Position numbers and translations under genes: made by a program. This document shows, one piece after another, positions 35,104 through 45,101 of a DNA stretch of 64,000 nucleotides (position 1 is the stretch's first letter; every line of letters begins with the position of its first letter). This DNA is from Vibrio mediterranei (GTDB lineage Bacteria > Pseudomonadota > Gammaproteobacteria > Enterobacterales > Vibrionaceae): NCBI RefSeq assembly GCF_900088415.1, contig NZ_FLLQ01000005.1:62001-126000 (forward strand), written 5' to 3'. The notes beneath the pieces were generated by a model, which did no database searches, was not told where the DNA came from, and saw nothing but the letters and a program-made list of their open reading frames with translations.

Positions 35104-37589
35104 AAATGACAAGACGTGCGTTTGTGAAAGCAAACGCAGCGGCATCAGCGGCAGCGGTAGCGGGTATTACCCTTCCTGCATCGGCTACCAACCTGATTGC
35201 TAGCTCCGACCAAACAAAAATTACCTGGGATAAAGCTCCTTGTCGTTTCTGTGGTACAGGCTGTTCTGTACTGGTAGGGACGCAAAACGGTAAAGTTGTT
35301 GCAACCCAAGGTGACCCAGAGGCGCCAGTAAACAAGGGTCTAAACTGTATCAAGGGTTACTTCCTCTCTAAGATTATGTACGGAAATGACCGTCTAACTC
35401 AGCCACTACTTCGTATGAAAGATGGCAAATTTGATAAAGACGGCGACTTCACTCCAATTTCTTGGGACCAAGCGTTCGATATTATGGCTGAGAAGTGGAA
35501 AGCTTCACTAAAAGCGAAAGGCCCAACAAGTATCGGTATGTTTGGCTCAGGCCAATGGACCGTTATGGAAGGTTATGCTGCAGCTAAGATGATGAAAGCG
35601 GGCTTCCGTTCAAACAACATTGACCCTAACGCACGTCACTGTATGGCGTCAGCGGTAGTTGGTTTCATGCGTGCTTTTGGTATCGATGAGCCAATGGGTT
35701 GTTACGACGACTTCGAAAATGCGGACGCGTTCGTACTTTGGGGTTCGAACATGGCAGAGATGCACCCAGTTCTTTGGACTCGTATCACTGACCGTCGCTT
35801 AAGCCACCCACATGTTCGTGTAAACGTACTTTCTACGTACTACCATCGTTCGTTTGAGCTTGCTGACCACGGTTACATTTTCAACCCTCAGTCTGACCTT
35901 GCTATCGCAAACTTTATCGCGAACTACATCATTCAAAACGATGCAGTAAACTGGGACTTTGTTAACAAGCACACCAACTTCAAGCAAGCTGAAACTGATA
36001 TCGGTTACGGTCTGCGTGACGATGATCCACTGCAAAAAGCAGCGGCTCACCCGAACTCAGGCAAAATGTCAGACATTACGTTTGAACAATACAAAGCCTC
36101 TGTCGCACCTTACACTGTAGAAAAAGCTTCTGAAATATCTGGTGTTGAACCAGAGAAGTTGATTGAGCTTGCTAAGCAATATGCTGATCCAAACGTTAAG
36201 GTTATGTCTCTTTGGACTATGGGTATGAACCAACATACTCGTGGTGTATGGATGAACGGTCTAGTTTATAACATCCACCTACTAACCGGTAAGATCGCAA
36301 CTCCGGGTAACAGCCCATTCTCACTAACAGGCCAGCCATCAGCATGTGGTACAGCCCGTGAAGTTGGTACCTTTGCGCACCGTCTACCAGCAGACATGGT
36401 TGTAGCAAATCCTAAGCACCGTGCGATTGCTGAGAAAGAGTGGAAGCTTCCAGAAGGGACTATTCCACCAAAACCAGGCTTCCATGCAGTGTTGCAAGAT
36501 CGAATGCTACACGATGGCGTATTGAACTGCTATTGGATTCAATGTAACAACAACCTGCAAGCAGGTCCGAATATTAACGAAGAACGTCTTCCTGGTTACC
36601 GTAACCCTGAAAACTTCATTGTTTGTTCTGACCCTTATCCTACAGCGACTGCACAAGCGGCTGATTTGATTCTTCCTACCGCAATGTGGATCGAAAAAGA
36701 AGGCGCTTACGGAAACGCAGAGCGTCGCACTCAAGCTTGGTATCAACAAGTTGAGACGGTTGGAGAAGCTAAGTCTGACCTATGGCAGGTAATGGAGTTC
36801 TCGAAACGCTTCAAGATGGAAGAAGTTTGGCCAGAAGAGTTACTCGCGAAAGCGCCAGAGTACCGCGGTAAAACCATGTACGACATGCTGTTCAAGAACG
36901 GCCAAGTTGATAAGTACCCTATCGAAGAAGCTCGTGAGCTTAACGATGATGCTCACCACTTCGGCTACTACGTTCAAAAAGGCCTGTTCGAAGAGTACGC
37001 GGCATTTGGTCGTGGTCATGGTCACGATTTGGCTCCATACGATGTTTACCATCAAGTTCGTGGTCTACGTTGGCCGGTTGTTGATGGCAAAGAAACATTG
37101 TGGCGTTACAAAGAAGGCTCAGATCCATATGCGAAAGCAGGTTCTGGTTGGGACTTCTATGGTAAACCAGACGGTAAAGCTCTGATTATTTCAGCACCGT
37201 ATGAAGCGCCACCAGAAGTGCCAGATGAAGAATTCGACCTATGGCTATGTACTGGCCGTGTTCTCGAGCACTGGCATACAGGTACTATGACTCGCCGTGT
37301 ACCTGAACTGTACAAAGCCGTGCCAGATGCAGTGTGTTATATCCACCCTGAAGATGCTAAGTCTCGTGGCCTTCGCCGTGGTGATGAAGTAGTGATGGCT
37401 AATAAACGTGGTGAAGTACGTGTACGTGTTGAGACTCGTGGCCGTAACCGTCCGCCAAAAGGTTTGGTATTCGTACCATTCTTCGATGCTCGTATCCTAA
37501 TCAACAAGTTGATTCTTGATGCGACTGACCCTCTGTCTAAACAGACAGACTTCAAGAAGTGCCCTGTGAAGATCACGAAAGTGGCTTAA
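35100..37589 (+). CDS. napA: Periplasmic nitrate reductase catalytic subunit NapA
   Basis: 829 residues, the usual NapA length. It has a Tat signal peptide ([11 protein letters not shown]... to ~residue 30). The 4Fe-4S site is C-x2-C-x3-C...C in CRFCGTGC...LNCIKGYF. The Mo-bis-MGD ligand Cys lies in [11 protein letters not shown], followed by the molybdopterin domains and the C-terminal dinucleotide-binding domain ([16 protein letters not shown]). It reduces nitrate to nitrite in the periplasm with electrons from NapC via NapB. Codon use looks strongly biased, as in highly expressed Vibrio genes. Confidence 0.98.
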   Translation: MKMTRRAFVKANAAASAAAVAGITLPASATNLIASSDQTKITWDKAPCRFCGTGCSVLVGTQNGKVVATQGDPEAPVNKGLNCIKGYFLSKIMYGNDRLTQPLLRMKDGKFDKDGDFTPISWDQAFDIMAEKWKASLKAKGPTSIGMFGSGQWTVMEGYAAAKMMKAGFRSNNIDPNARHCMASAVVGFMRAFGIDEPMGCYDDFENADAFVLWGSNMAEMHPVLWTRITDRRLSHPHVRVNVLSTYYHRSFELADHGYIFNPQSDLAIANFIANYIIQNDAVNWDFVNKHTNFKQAETDIGYGLRDDDPLQKAAAHPNSGKMSDITFEQYKASVAPYTVEKASEISGVEPEKLIELAKQYADPNVKVMSLWTMGMNQHTRGVWMNGLVYNIHLLTGKIATPGNSPFSLTGQPSACGTAREVGTFAHRLPADMVVANPKHRAIAEKEWKLPEGTIPPKPGFHAVLQDRMLHDGVLNCYWIQCNNNLQAGPNINEERLPGYRNPENFIVCSDPYPTATAQAADLILPTAMWIEKEGAYGNAERRTQAWYQQVETVGEAKSDLWQVMEFSKRFKMEEVWPEELLAKAPEYRGKTMYDMLFKNGQVDKYPIEEARELNDDAHHFGYYVQKGLFEEYAAFGRGHGHDLAPYDVYHQVRGLRWPVVDGKETLWRYKEGSDPYAKAGSGWDFYGKPDGKALIISAPYEAPPEVPDEEFDLWLCTGRVLEHWHTGTMTRRVPELYKAVPDAVCYIHPEDAKSRGLRRGDEVVMANKRGEVRVRVETRGRNRPPKGLVFVPFFDARILINKLILDATDPLSKQTDFKKCPVKITKVA

Positions 37590-37665
37590 CAGAGACAATA
37601 TTGAAACGTGGCTGCTTCAATAGAAGTGGCCGCCGAAGAATTAGCCTTAAGGCGGAGATAACAAA

Positions 37666-38127
37666 ATGAAAAAACTGATTGTCGCTATTCTCTCTGTTGG
37701 TGCACTGATTGCAGGTGTTGCGCAAGCAGAATTGAATAACCCGGGTGGAACTGGTGGTCTAGATTCACTTCGTGGTAGTAGTAACCTTGAAGACACACGC
37801 CCAGCGGATGACTTCAAACATATTCCTAAAGACCAAGTGATTGAGAGTGATTACGTGTATCAGCCTCCACTGATCCCTCATCAAATTCGCAACTATGAAG
37901 TATCGCTTAACGCAAACAAATGCTTGGCTTGCCATAGCTGGAAAAACGCGAAAGAAGCAGGTGCGACTAAAATCAGCGTAACTCACTATATGAACCGTGA
38001 AGATGCTGTTTTAGCGGACGTTTCCCCTCGTCGTTATTTCTGCTTGCAGTGCCACGTTCCTCAGGTTGATGCACAACCGCTAGTAGGTAACGAGTTTGAG
38101 CGCGTAGATTCATTGCGTACTGAATAG
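37666..38127 (+). CDS. napB: Di-haem cytochrome NapB
   Basis: 153 residues with a signal peptide (1-20). Two c-type haem motifs, CLACH and CLQCH, define the small periplasmic electron-transfer subunit that docks on NapA. DDFKHIPKDQVIESDYVYQPPLIPHQI is the conserved NapB N-terminal arm. It lies 76 nt after napA, with a GGCGGAG ribosome site. Confidence 0.96.
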   Translation: MKKLIVAILSVGALIAGVAQAELNNPGGTGGLDSLRGSSNLEDTRPADDFKHIPKDQVIESDYVYQPPLIPHQIRNYEVSLNANKCLACHSWKNAKEAGATKISVTHYMNREDAVLADVSPRRYFCLQCHVPQVDAQPLVGNEFERVDSLRTE

Positions 38128-38153
38128 CCACGAAGTATTAAGAGAGGCTATAT

Positions 38154-38732
38154 ATGAAATTTCTTAAAGCGTTTTGGACTCGTTTAAAGTCACCAAGTAA
38201 AGCAGCAGCTGGTGTTGTGCTATTCCTTGGTTTCGCCGGCGGTCTGCTATTTTGGGGTGCTTTCAACACGGGTATGGAAGCAACGAATACTGAAGAATTC
38301 TGTTCTGGATGTCACGCACCAATTGTTGCTGAAATCCAAGAGACAATTCACTATTCGAACCGCTCTGGTGTTCGTGCAATCTGCTCTGACTGTCACGTTC
38401 CTCACAACTGGACAGACAAAATTGTTCGTAAGGTTCAAGCTTCGAAAGAGTTGTTTGCACATTATGTGTTGAAAACCATCGATACTCCTGAGAAGTTCCA
38501 AGCACGACGTGGACACCTAGCTGAACGAGAATGGGCTCGACTCAAAGCTAATGACTCCCTTGAGTGTCGTAACTGTCATGAATTTGATTACATGGACTTT
38601 TCCGAGCAAGGCCCACGAAGCGTGCAGCAGCACTCTACTGCATTAGCGTCTGGCGATAAAACTTGTGTTGATTGCCACAAAGGTATCGCACACAAACTGC
38701 CTGATATGAAAGGTGTAGAAGGCTGGCAATAA
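38154..38732 (+). CDS. napC: Tetra-haem quinol dehydrogenase NapC
   Basis: 192 residues. A single N-terminal membrane anchor (~18-37, GVVLFLGFAGGLLFWGAFN) is followed by a periplasmic domain with four CxxCH motifs (CSGCH, CSDCH, CRNCH and CVDCH). It takes electrons from menaquinol/ubiquinol and passes them to NapB. It belongs to the NapC/NirT family. Fifth structural gene of the operon; Vibrio lacks napGH, as here. Confidence 0.97.
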   Translation: MKFLKAFWTRLKSPSKAAAGVVLFLGFAGGLLFWGAFNTGMEATNTEEFCSGCHAPIVAEIQETIHYSNRSGVRAICSDCHVPHNWTDKIVRKVQASKELFAHYVLKTIDTPEKFQARRGHLAEREWARLKANDSLECRNCHEFDYMDFSEQGPRSVQQHSTALASGDKTCVDCHKGIAHKLPDMKGVEGWQ

Positions 38733-38742
38733 GGAGCACTGA

Positions 38743-38877
38743 ATGAGTACATTAGAATCGGTGATTTGGCACGTACTAGGTTATGCTGCAATGCCAGTCA
38801 TCATTTTGTCGGGATTCGTTGGAGTCGCAGCCGTTTCGATATGGTTGTTGTCTCTCGGTAAAGACAAACAGCAATAA
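38743..38877 (+). CDS. 44-residue single-TM protein, TIGR02808-type, end of nap operon
   Basis: The ATG at 38743, preceded by AAGGAG, starts 11 nt after the napC stop and encodes MSTLESVIWHVLGYAAMPVI... through ...LGKDKQQ, with one transmembrane helix (~12-37). I recall a family of very small single-span proteins (TIGR02808) found next to periplasmic nitrate reductase genes in Vibrio and Photobacterium, and it also resembles NapE/TorE in size and layout. The role is unknown; it may be a small partner of NapC. A strong terminator follows directly. Confidence 0.85.
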   Translation: MSTLESVIWHVLGYAAMPVIILSGFVGVAAVSIWLLSLGKDKQQ

Positions 38878-38884
38878 AGCTTTT

Positions 38885-38908
38885 AGCCCCGCTCATGCGG
38901 GGCTTTTT
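38885..38908 (+). terminator. Terminator of the nap operon
   Basis: An 8-bp GC-rich stem AGCCCCGC (38885-38892) / GCGGGGCT (38897-38904), loop TCAT, then TTTTATTTTT. Confidence 0.9.
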
Positions 38909-39022
38909 ATTTTTCCCCTCTTAACCACATGATTTCTACTATAGTTAATTTACTCCAATAAAATGAAACAAATAGAGTAGAATCAGCTTATTAAAGCTCA
39001 CGCTATCCCTCTGTTGTAGAAA

Positions 39023-42000
39023 GTGTCAGTGGTCATGTCCAAGAAAAACAAAACATCTAGCAAACTCTCCATACGCCGTGTTGTAGCGTTACTGTTTACT
39101 CTCGCTATCACAGCTACAGCCTTAATTTCGGCTACCGTCATTTATTCACTGACTAAAGAACGCGAAGTCAACCATGCCTTAGCAAACTATCAGTTGATTT
39201 CGTCATTGGTCTCACAGCGATTGGAACAGATCGATCAAGTCGGAGAGCAGTCTGCGGTTCAACTGGGATACCTATTGAGTACCCAGTTAAGCGAAAAGAG
39301 TCCTTCGGAACTAATTGAGCTGTTTGGAGCCACATTTCTCGGTAACCCATTTATCCATAGCATTTATATCGGATTTGATAATGATGACTTTCTTCAACTC
39401 ATCAACCTGAAACCTAAATACATCTCCGATAAATTGAACCTACTTGAAGGCGAATCTTGGATGGTTATCGAACATTCCAATGATATCGACGGAAAGCGGG
39501 TCAAGCGCACACGATTCTACTTCGATAATTTTGAACTCAGTAGAGAGCAAGAAGAAGTCAGTATTTTTTACCCAACACAAAGGGGATGGTACACACGTGC
39601 CCCTGAAGAAGAGGTCTATAAAACCACACCTTATCTCTTTCACAACCTACGAGTCACTGGCCAGACATTTTCTCGTAAGATACCGAGCCTCAACGCTGTC
39701 ATTGGCGTCGATATTGCTCTCGCTTCACTAAATGAACACTTTGAAGATAGCTTGTCTGATAATGTCGCGCTGGAGGGAGCAGATGCTTACATAACGGATG
39801 GTGAGGGTCGGATTATTGGCACCAATACTATATTAGACACGGCAAATAGCCTGCCCTTCATCGATAAAATGCCACTAACAAATACACAGCTTGATCTTGT
39901 TATCAACTCACCGGTGCTCAAAGTATCAAATCAATTAGATTGGGAGCCTATCGATTTTACTGTGGTTGGCAATCCGGACGGACTTGCCATCGACTTATTC
40001 ACGCTAATCTCTGATGCCACCGGACTACAGTTTGAGTACATCAATGGTCGAAGTTGGCAGGAACTCGTTAACGACTTTCGTCTGGGCAAAATTGATATTC
40101 TGCAATCTATTGCTAGTGATAGTAATGTCTCTGACCACAGTATCGAAAGTGACATCCTATATTCTCTTGAGTACGCCATTGCTACGCATAAAAGCGCACC
40201 ACATATAGCATCGTGGGATGACCTCAAAGGCAGAACAGTCGGCTTCCTTGGTGGTTGGTCTATTGTCGAGCAGTTGAGAAAAGATTACCCAAGTATTACC
40301 GTTTATGCCTACGATACTTATGATGAAGCGTTTGAAGATGTACAGACCCAGAAAATTGTAGGTATTGTTGATGTTGCACCTGTAATCAAAAGTAAAGTCG
40401 AAAAACTAATTAACTATGACTTGAAGACTCAATCATTAAAAAAACATCCAGCGTTTCCAACTGACTTCGTTTTTATTGCTAATGAGCAACTTAAGCCGTA
40501 CATAGAACTGATTAATCAAGCGCTAACCTATCTTGATCAGGAGAAAGTGCGTACCGTGTTAGCAGACAAATGGCTGAATAGCGACCAACACCACACTAGC
40601 CATATTCCTTCAAATCGGCTGCTATCTATGCTGGAAGATCCAAGCTTCCATGAAAAGATCTCCTCTGTCGATATGAAGGGACAAAAGCACTTTGTTTATA
40701 TCACTGAAGTTAACGACACACCCCAAGAATATTTCGTACTCACCATACCGGAAAAGAAACTTCTAGGTGGTGCCTACCAGTACATTATCAATAGCTCTCT
40801 CTGGACCTTAGCTGCACTCGTTATCATGATTCCTCTTGTGTGGCGTATCAGCACTCCGATGTCCAGTCCGATTAAGAAATTACTCCTGCAAACCAAGCGA
40901 ATTAAACACCGCCAATATAATAAAGTGAAGGCGTTCAACAGTTCTGTGCGGGAGGTGAATGAGTTATCTCATGCTATCTATGATATGTCGCAGTCTTTAG
41001 ATGCATTTCAGCGCTCGCAGGATGCATTTATTGAGGCAATCATTCAGCTTATCGCGCGTGCCGTCGATGAGAAATCGCCTTACACAGGCGCACACTGTTT
41101 ACGAGTCCCTGAGCTTGCGTTCCTCCTTAGCGACGCTGCAGAGCAATCGAACGACGGCATCTTTGAATCATTTGAGTTTGAAAACGAAGCCAAACGCAAA
41201 GAATTTCGCATTGCTGCTTGGTTGCACGATTGCGGAAAAATCACCACACCAGAGTATGTGGTCGATAAAGGAACCAAATTGGAAACTAACTATAACCGAA
41301 TTCATGAAATTCGAACTCGATTTGAAGTGTTATGGCGCGATGCTGAAATTACAGCGCTAAACATTCAGTTAGAGCAGCCAAACTTGGCCACTGATGCGAA
41401 ACAGAACCTAAAACAACGTCAAGAAGAACTCCTAGAGCAGTTTAGCTTCATTGCACAATTAAATGTTGGAAACGAGTTTATTAATGAGCAAGACAAAGTT
41501 CGCATTGTCGAAATAGGCAAACAAACCTGGACCAGCCACTTTGACCGTTACCTTGGTTTGTCACCGTTAGAAGAACAACGTCTATCTGCAGAAACGAGGT
41601 CGCCTGCTTGTGAGCCACTACTTAGCGATAGACCTGAGCATATCATCACTCGCTCTGCAGACTACGAGCTAGATGAAAAGCTAGGCATCAATATGAACGT
41701 TCCTGAACACCTATATAATCTTGGCGAGATCTATAATCTCTCCATTTCAAGAGGAACATTGACGCAAGAAGAGCGCTTTAAAATTAACGAACATATGATT
41801 GCTGGTATCAAGATGCTGAGCAGTATCCCTTTTCCTGAAGATCTCAAAAACGTGGAACGAATTGCTACCACTCACCATGAAACAATGAGAGGAGATGGCT
41901 ACCCTAGACGTTTAACCGGGGACAAGTTGTCAATCCCAGAGCGTATCTTAGCCGTTGCGGATATTTTTGAGGCACTTACAGCTGCAGATAGACCTTACAA

Positions 42001-42178
42001 GAAAGCTAAAACCATCAGTGAGTCTTTGGATATTTTACATAAAATGGCTCTGGAAGAGCACGTTGACATGGAAGTATTCCAATTATTTATTAAGAGTCGC
42101 GTATACATGACGTACTCGAAGCGATTCCTGGCCCCTACGCAGATTGATGAGGTGGATGAAAGTAAGTATCTCAGTTAA
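39023..42178 (+). CDS. Membrane sensor HD-GYP phosphodiesterase with Cache-like and SBP_bac_3-like input domains
   Basis: 1051 residues. TM helix at ~18-40; a periplasmic Cache/PDC-like region (~45-280); a solute-binding-protein family 3 domain (~290-520, GLAIDLFTLISDATGLQFEYING, DLKGRTVGFLGG); a second TM at ~590-612; HAMP-like segment; then an HD-GYP output: GAHCLRV, AAWLHDCGKIT (~730-740), LTQEERFKINEHMIAG, HHETMRGDGYPRRL (~951-964) and ERILAVADIFEALTAADRPYK. About 190 residues are inserted between the HD and the GYP halves. HD-GYP enzymes hydrolyse c-di-GMP; some V. cholerae members (VCA0681, VCA0210, VCA0931) are reported to cleave 3'3'-cGAMP. The start may be GTG 39023 or ATG 39035. Ligand unknown. 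Confidence 0.88.
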   Translation: MSVVMSKKNKTSSKLSIRRVVALLFTLAITATALISATVIYSLTKEREVNHALANYQLISSLVSQRLEQIDQVGEQSAVQLGYLLSTQLSEKSPSELIELFGATFLGNPFIHSIYIGFDNDDFLQLINLKPKYISDKLNLLEGESWMVIEHSNDIDGKRVKRTRFYFDNFELSREQEEVSIFYPTQRGWYTRAPEEEVYKTTPYLFHNLRVTGQTFSRKIPSLNAVIGVDIALASLNEHFEDSLSDNVALEGADAYITDGEGRIIGTNTILDTANSLPFIDKMPLTNTQLDLVINSPVLKVSNQLDWEPIDFTVVGNPDGLAIDLFTLISDATGLQFEYINGRSWQELVNDFRLGKIDILQSIASDSNVSDHSIESDILYSLEYAIATHKSAPHIASWDDLKGRTVGFLGGWSIVEQLRKDYPSITVYAYDTYDEAFEDVQTQKIVGIVDVAPVIKSKVEKLINYDLKTQSLKKHPAFPTDFVFIANEQLKPYIELINQALTYLDQEKVRTVLADKWLNSDQHHTSHIPSNRLLSMLEDPSFHEKISSVDMKGQKHFVYITEVNDTPQEYFVLTIPEKKLLGGAYQYIINSSLWTLAALVIMIPLVWRISTPMSSPIKKLLLQTKRIKHRQYNKVKAFNSSVREVNELSHAIYDMSQSLDAFQRSQDAFIEAIIQLIARAVDEKSPYTGAHCLRVPELAFLLSDAAEQSNDGIFESFEFENEAKRKEFRIAAWLHDCGKITTPEYVVDKGTKLETNYNRIHEIRTRFEVLWRDAEITALNIQLEQPNLATDAKQNLKQRQEELLEQFSFIAQLNVGNEFINEQDKVRIVEIGKQTWTSHFDRYLGLSPLEEQRLSAETRSPACEPLLSDRPEHIITRSADYELDEKLGINMNVPEHLYNLGEIYNLSISRGTLTQEERFKINEHMIAGIKMLSSIPFPEDLKNVERIATTHHETMRGDGYPRRLTGDKLSIPERILAVADIFEALTAADRPYKKAKTISESLDILHKMALEEHVDMEVFQLFIKSRVYMTYSKRFLAPTQIDEVDESKYLS

Positions 42179-42201
42179 GAAACTTAACTGAGAACCCAAG
42201 A

Positions 42202-42228
42202 AAAAACCGCCAAATACTGGCGGTTTTT
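42202..42228. terminator. Bidirectional terminator between HD-GYP and secF genes
   Basis: An 11-bp stem AAAAACCGCCA (42202-42212) / TGGCGGTTTTT (42218-42228), 5-nt loop, T-runs on both strands, between convergent genes. Confidence 0.88.
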
Positions 42229-42250
42229 CGTATACAATTGCAAAAACTTT

Positions 42251-43153
42251 CTAAGGTGCTGTATCTACTTCTATCGGTTGGTAATGTTTCGATTCTAAGT
42301 GCAACCATTCTGGGATAACGGTACCCATTGAAATTGATGACCAAGTGCCGGAGAAAATCCCAATAAACATTGCCGTAGCGAAGCCTTGCAATGCATCACC
42401 GCCCAATAACCAAAGTGCAGCAACGGTAATCAGAGTAGTACCAGAAGTCACCATTGTTCTCGCAAACGTCGCTATAACTGCTTGGTCACTTACATCAGCA
42501 GTTTGCTCATTTGGACGCAACTTCAGGATTTCACGAATACGGTCGGCAATAATAATCGAGTCATTGAGCGAGTAACCCAAGATGGCTAAGATCGCAGCGA
42601 AAACCGTGAGGTTAAACTCCATCTGAGTCAACGCAAAAAAGCCCAACACTAAAATGACATCATGCAGAAGTGCCGCTAATGCGCCACTAGCCAAACGCCA
42701 TTCGAATCGGAAGCTCAAGTAGCCTAAGATACAAAGCAAACAAACTAACAGCGCCAAACCGCCCTGGTCATAAAGGTCTTGACCAACCTGAGCACCAACA
42801 ATACTGTCACTGACAATGGTAGAACCTGGATATGCCTTTAGCAGCGTTTCTTTGAACTCATTGTGTTTCGCTGCACCTTGGTCTGCAGCATAACGAATAG
42901 TCCAGCGCCCTTCTTCTCCTGATTGGGTAACTGTAATGCCATCGCCTAAAACGGGTTCTAGTGTCTGTTTCAGTTCATTTTGGCTGGTATTTGATGCCAG
43001 TTGCACCTCTGATACAACACCACCGGTGAAATCCAAACCGAAGTTCAATCCTCTCATTCCAACGGCGATAATCGAAATCACGACCAAGGCAATGGAAAGC
43101 ACGTTAGTAAAATATCGAATGGAACGAATATTAGTTTTAAAGAAGTTTTTCAT
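42251..43153 (-). CDS. secF: Protein translocase subunit SecF (second copy type)
   Basis: 300 residues with six membrane segments and a periplasmic P4 domain after helix 1 (~35-130). LNFGLDFTGGVVSEVQ and the SLNDSIIIADRIRE segment are typical SecF. With SecD it forms the proton- or sodium-driven motor that pulls exported proteins out of the Sec channel on the periplasmic side. It starts 2 nt after the secD stop. It lies without yajC and behind a VemP-like gene, as for the second secDF pair (SecDF2) of Vibrio. Confidence 0.95.
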   Translation of the reverse strand: MKNFFKTNIRSIRYFTNVLSIALVVISIIAVGMRGLNFGLDFTGGVVSEVQLASNTSQNELKQTLEPVLGDGITVTQSGEEGRWTIRYAADQGAAKHNEFKETLLKAYPGSTIVSDSIVGAQVGQDLYDQGGLALLVCLLCILGYLSFRFEWRLASGALAALLHDVILVLGFFALTQMEFNLTVFAAILAILGYSLNDSIIIADRIREILKLRPNEQTADVSDQAVIATFARTMVTSGTTLITVAALWLLGGDALQGFATAMFIGIFSGTWSSISMGTVIPEWLHLESKHYQPIEVDTAP

Positions 43154-43155
43154 GA

Positions 43156-44979
43156 TTAAACCCTCACCTCACGACGAGTGTCTCGTCCCCACTTCAAATT
43201 AATAATTGCACGCGATGCGAAAATGCCCGTGAACATGCTTGTTAGCAGACCAAGGCCTAGCGTTAATGCGAACCCTTGAATCGGACCATTACCAATGGCA
43301 TATAAAATAACCGCCGTAATCATGGTGGTGATATTTGCATCCATAATGGTTGCCACTGCAGAGTTGAAACCCTGGTCTATTGCTTGAGCAAAGCTACGCC
43401 CTTCCGCCAATTTATCTCTGATACGTTCAAAAATAAGTACATTGGTATCTACCGCCATACCGACTGTAAGTACTAAACCAGCAATACCCGGAAGCGTTAA
43501 AATGGCACCAGGCACCAGTGCTATTAGACCTAATAAACAGCTCATATTCAGCACCAACGCCACATTGGCTACCCAACCTAATCGACGATACCAAAGCGCC
43601 ATAAAGGTCAGAGTTAGTCCCATGCCTAATGCTAAAGCTGCAAAACCATTTTGGATATTTTCCGCACCGAGAGATGCGCCAATAGTACGCTCTTCAACAA
43701 TGGTCACAGGCGCTGTCAAAGAGCCTGCACGAAGTAGCAGAGCTAGTTGCTGAGCTTCTTCCAGGTTACCCGAACCTGTAATACGGAACTGACTACCCAA
43801 TTGGGATTGAATGGTTGCCACACTGATGACTTTTTCATTGCGCTGAGTTTCACCTCGTGCATCCACACCGTACTCGCGATAGACCGTCGCCATCGGCTTA
43901 CCGATGTGCGTTGCAGAGAAATCGCTCATCATTTTGCCGCCAGCATGGTCGAGGGAAATATCAACCTCAGGGCGATGCATTTGGTCAAAACCTACGCGAG
44001 CATTAACAATGTGCTCACCCGTCAATACTGGCTTCTTCACCAAAGTAACCGGTTTGCCTTGTTCGTCTTTCACTTTAAGCGTAGACACCGGGTTTGATGA
44101 AGTGCTGACTTCATGGAAAGCCAAACTCGCAGTAGCACCAATCACGCGTTTTGCCAATGATGGGTCTTGAACACCAGGAAGTTCGATACGAATACCTGAT
44201 TCGCCTTGACGCTGAACCATTGCTTCCGTGATACCTAATTCTTCAATACGCTGGCGCATGATTTTTAGGTTTTGCTGCATGGTTAGATTTTGGAAATCTG
44301 CATAGTTCTGAGCTTTCATCTTAATAGATAGCTCATCCCCTTCTCCCTTCGCTTGCCATTCTGGGTAGTTAGCATTCACAAATTTACGAACAGCAATCTC
44401 ACCTTCGCTGTCTTTTGAAGTAACACGAATATCAGTATCAGTGTCAGGGCGTACTTGTACACCGAAGATACGTTCTTTACGCAAGTCTTGCTTAATCTCA
44501 TCGACCACTGCATCACGCTGCTCAGAAACCGCCTGGTCTACGTCAACGTTCAATAAGAATTGAACGCCACCTCGTAAGTCCAAACCAAGTTTAATTGGGG
44601 TAAAGCCCATCGTTTGGAGCCATTCGGGTGCGACTGATGTGTAAGAGTAGGACATGCTGTCATCCTTACCCACCCACTCCCCAAGGGCATTTCGAGCCTT
44701 GGTTTGCTCCGCTTCATTGTCAAATACAAGTTGAGCGACATTGCTTTCCATGCTGACCGACTCTGGTTTGATACCGTCATCATGAAGTAAGGAATTGATT
44801 TTGAATACCGAGTTTAAATGCTCGTTGTGCTCGCTCACTTTCAGCTCAATAGCAGGCTTCTCGCCGTACCAAGACGGTAAAGCACTTAGAGTCAAGACCA
44901 CACAGGTCACGACAAGAACGATATATTTCCAAGTAGAGTATTTGTTTAATACTGCTCTCGGTTGAGGCTTTTTACGCAT
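43156..44979 (-). CDS. secD: Protein translocase subunit SecD (second copy type)
   Basis: 607 residues, usual length. TM1 at ~15-35; a long periplasmic domain (~40-440) including LGLDLRGGVQFLLNVD; then five TM segments with GMAVDTNVLIFERIRDKLAEG, the conserved proton/sodium-path motif. The ATG lies 7 nt after GAGGG. Both the ribosome site and the start codon can be buried in RNA structures that involve the end of the upstream vemP-like gene. In V. alginolyticus SecDF2 (thought to be H+-driven) is induced when Na+-driven SecDF1 works poorly; that role is inferred here from the layout. Confidence 0.96.
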   Translation of the reverse strand: MRKKPQPRAVLNKYSTWKYIVLVVTCVVLTLSALPSWYGEKPAIELKVSEHNEHLNSVFKINSLLHDDGIKPESVSMESNVAQLVFDNEAEQTKARNALGEWVGKDDSMSYSYTSVAPEWLQTMGFTPIKLGLDLRGGVQFLLNVDVDQAVSEQRDAVVDEIKQDLRKERIFGVQVRPDTDTDIRVTSKDSEGEIAVRKFVNANYPEWQAKGEGDELSIKMKAQNYADFQNLTMQQNLKIMRQRIEELGITEAMVQRQGESGIRIELPGVQDPSLAKRVIGATASLAFHEVSTSSNPVSTLKVKDEQGKPVTLVKKPVLTGEHIVNARVGFDQMHRPEVDISLDHAGGKMMSDFSATHIGKPMATVYREYGVDARGETQRNEKVISVATIQSQLGSQFRITGSGNLEEAQQLALLLRAGSLTAPVTIVEERTIGASLGAENIQNGFAALALGMGLTLTFMALWYRRLGWVANVALVLNMSCLLGLIALVPGAILTLPGIAGLVLTVGMAVDTNVLIFERIRDKLAEGRSFAQAIDQGFNSAVATIMDANITTMITAVILYAIGNGPIQGFALTLGLGLLTSMFTGIFASRAIINLKWGRDTRREVRV

Positions 44980-45101
44980 AGTTTTCCCTCAGCGTTATGC
45001 TGAACTTTTAATACAGATAAAGATAAGCACACCTACTATTCTCCATGTATTACATTGGAGTAGAGGTGGATAGATTTACGGTTGAAAACGAACTATGCGT
45101 A
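44973..45101 (-). promoter_or_regulatory. vemP-secD RNA switch: start-codon sequestering structure
   Basis: On the mRNA, UACGCAUAGUU at the last codons and stop of vemP (45101-45091) is perfectly complementary over 11 nt to AACUAUGCGUA around the secD start codon (44983-44973). A second block, GUUUUC (45089-45084) with GAAAAC (44986-44981), can extend it. A small hairpin UUCAGC-AUAAC-GCUGAG (45004-44988) also covers part of the GAGGG ribosome site. A ribosome halted near the end of vemP would melt the long pairing and expose secD. Confidence 0.75.

Noticed and set aside
35006-35353. 115-codon antisense frame across the napD-napA junction
   Set aside because: Opposite to two certain genes, no ribosome site, no family resemblance.
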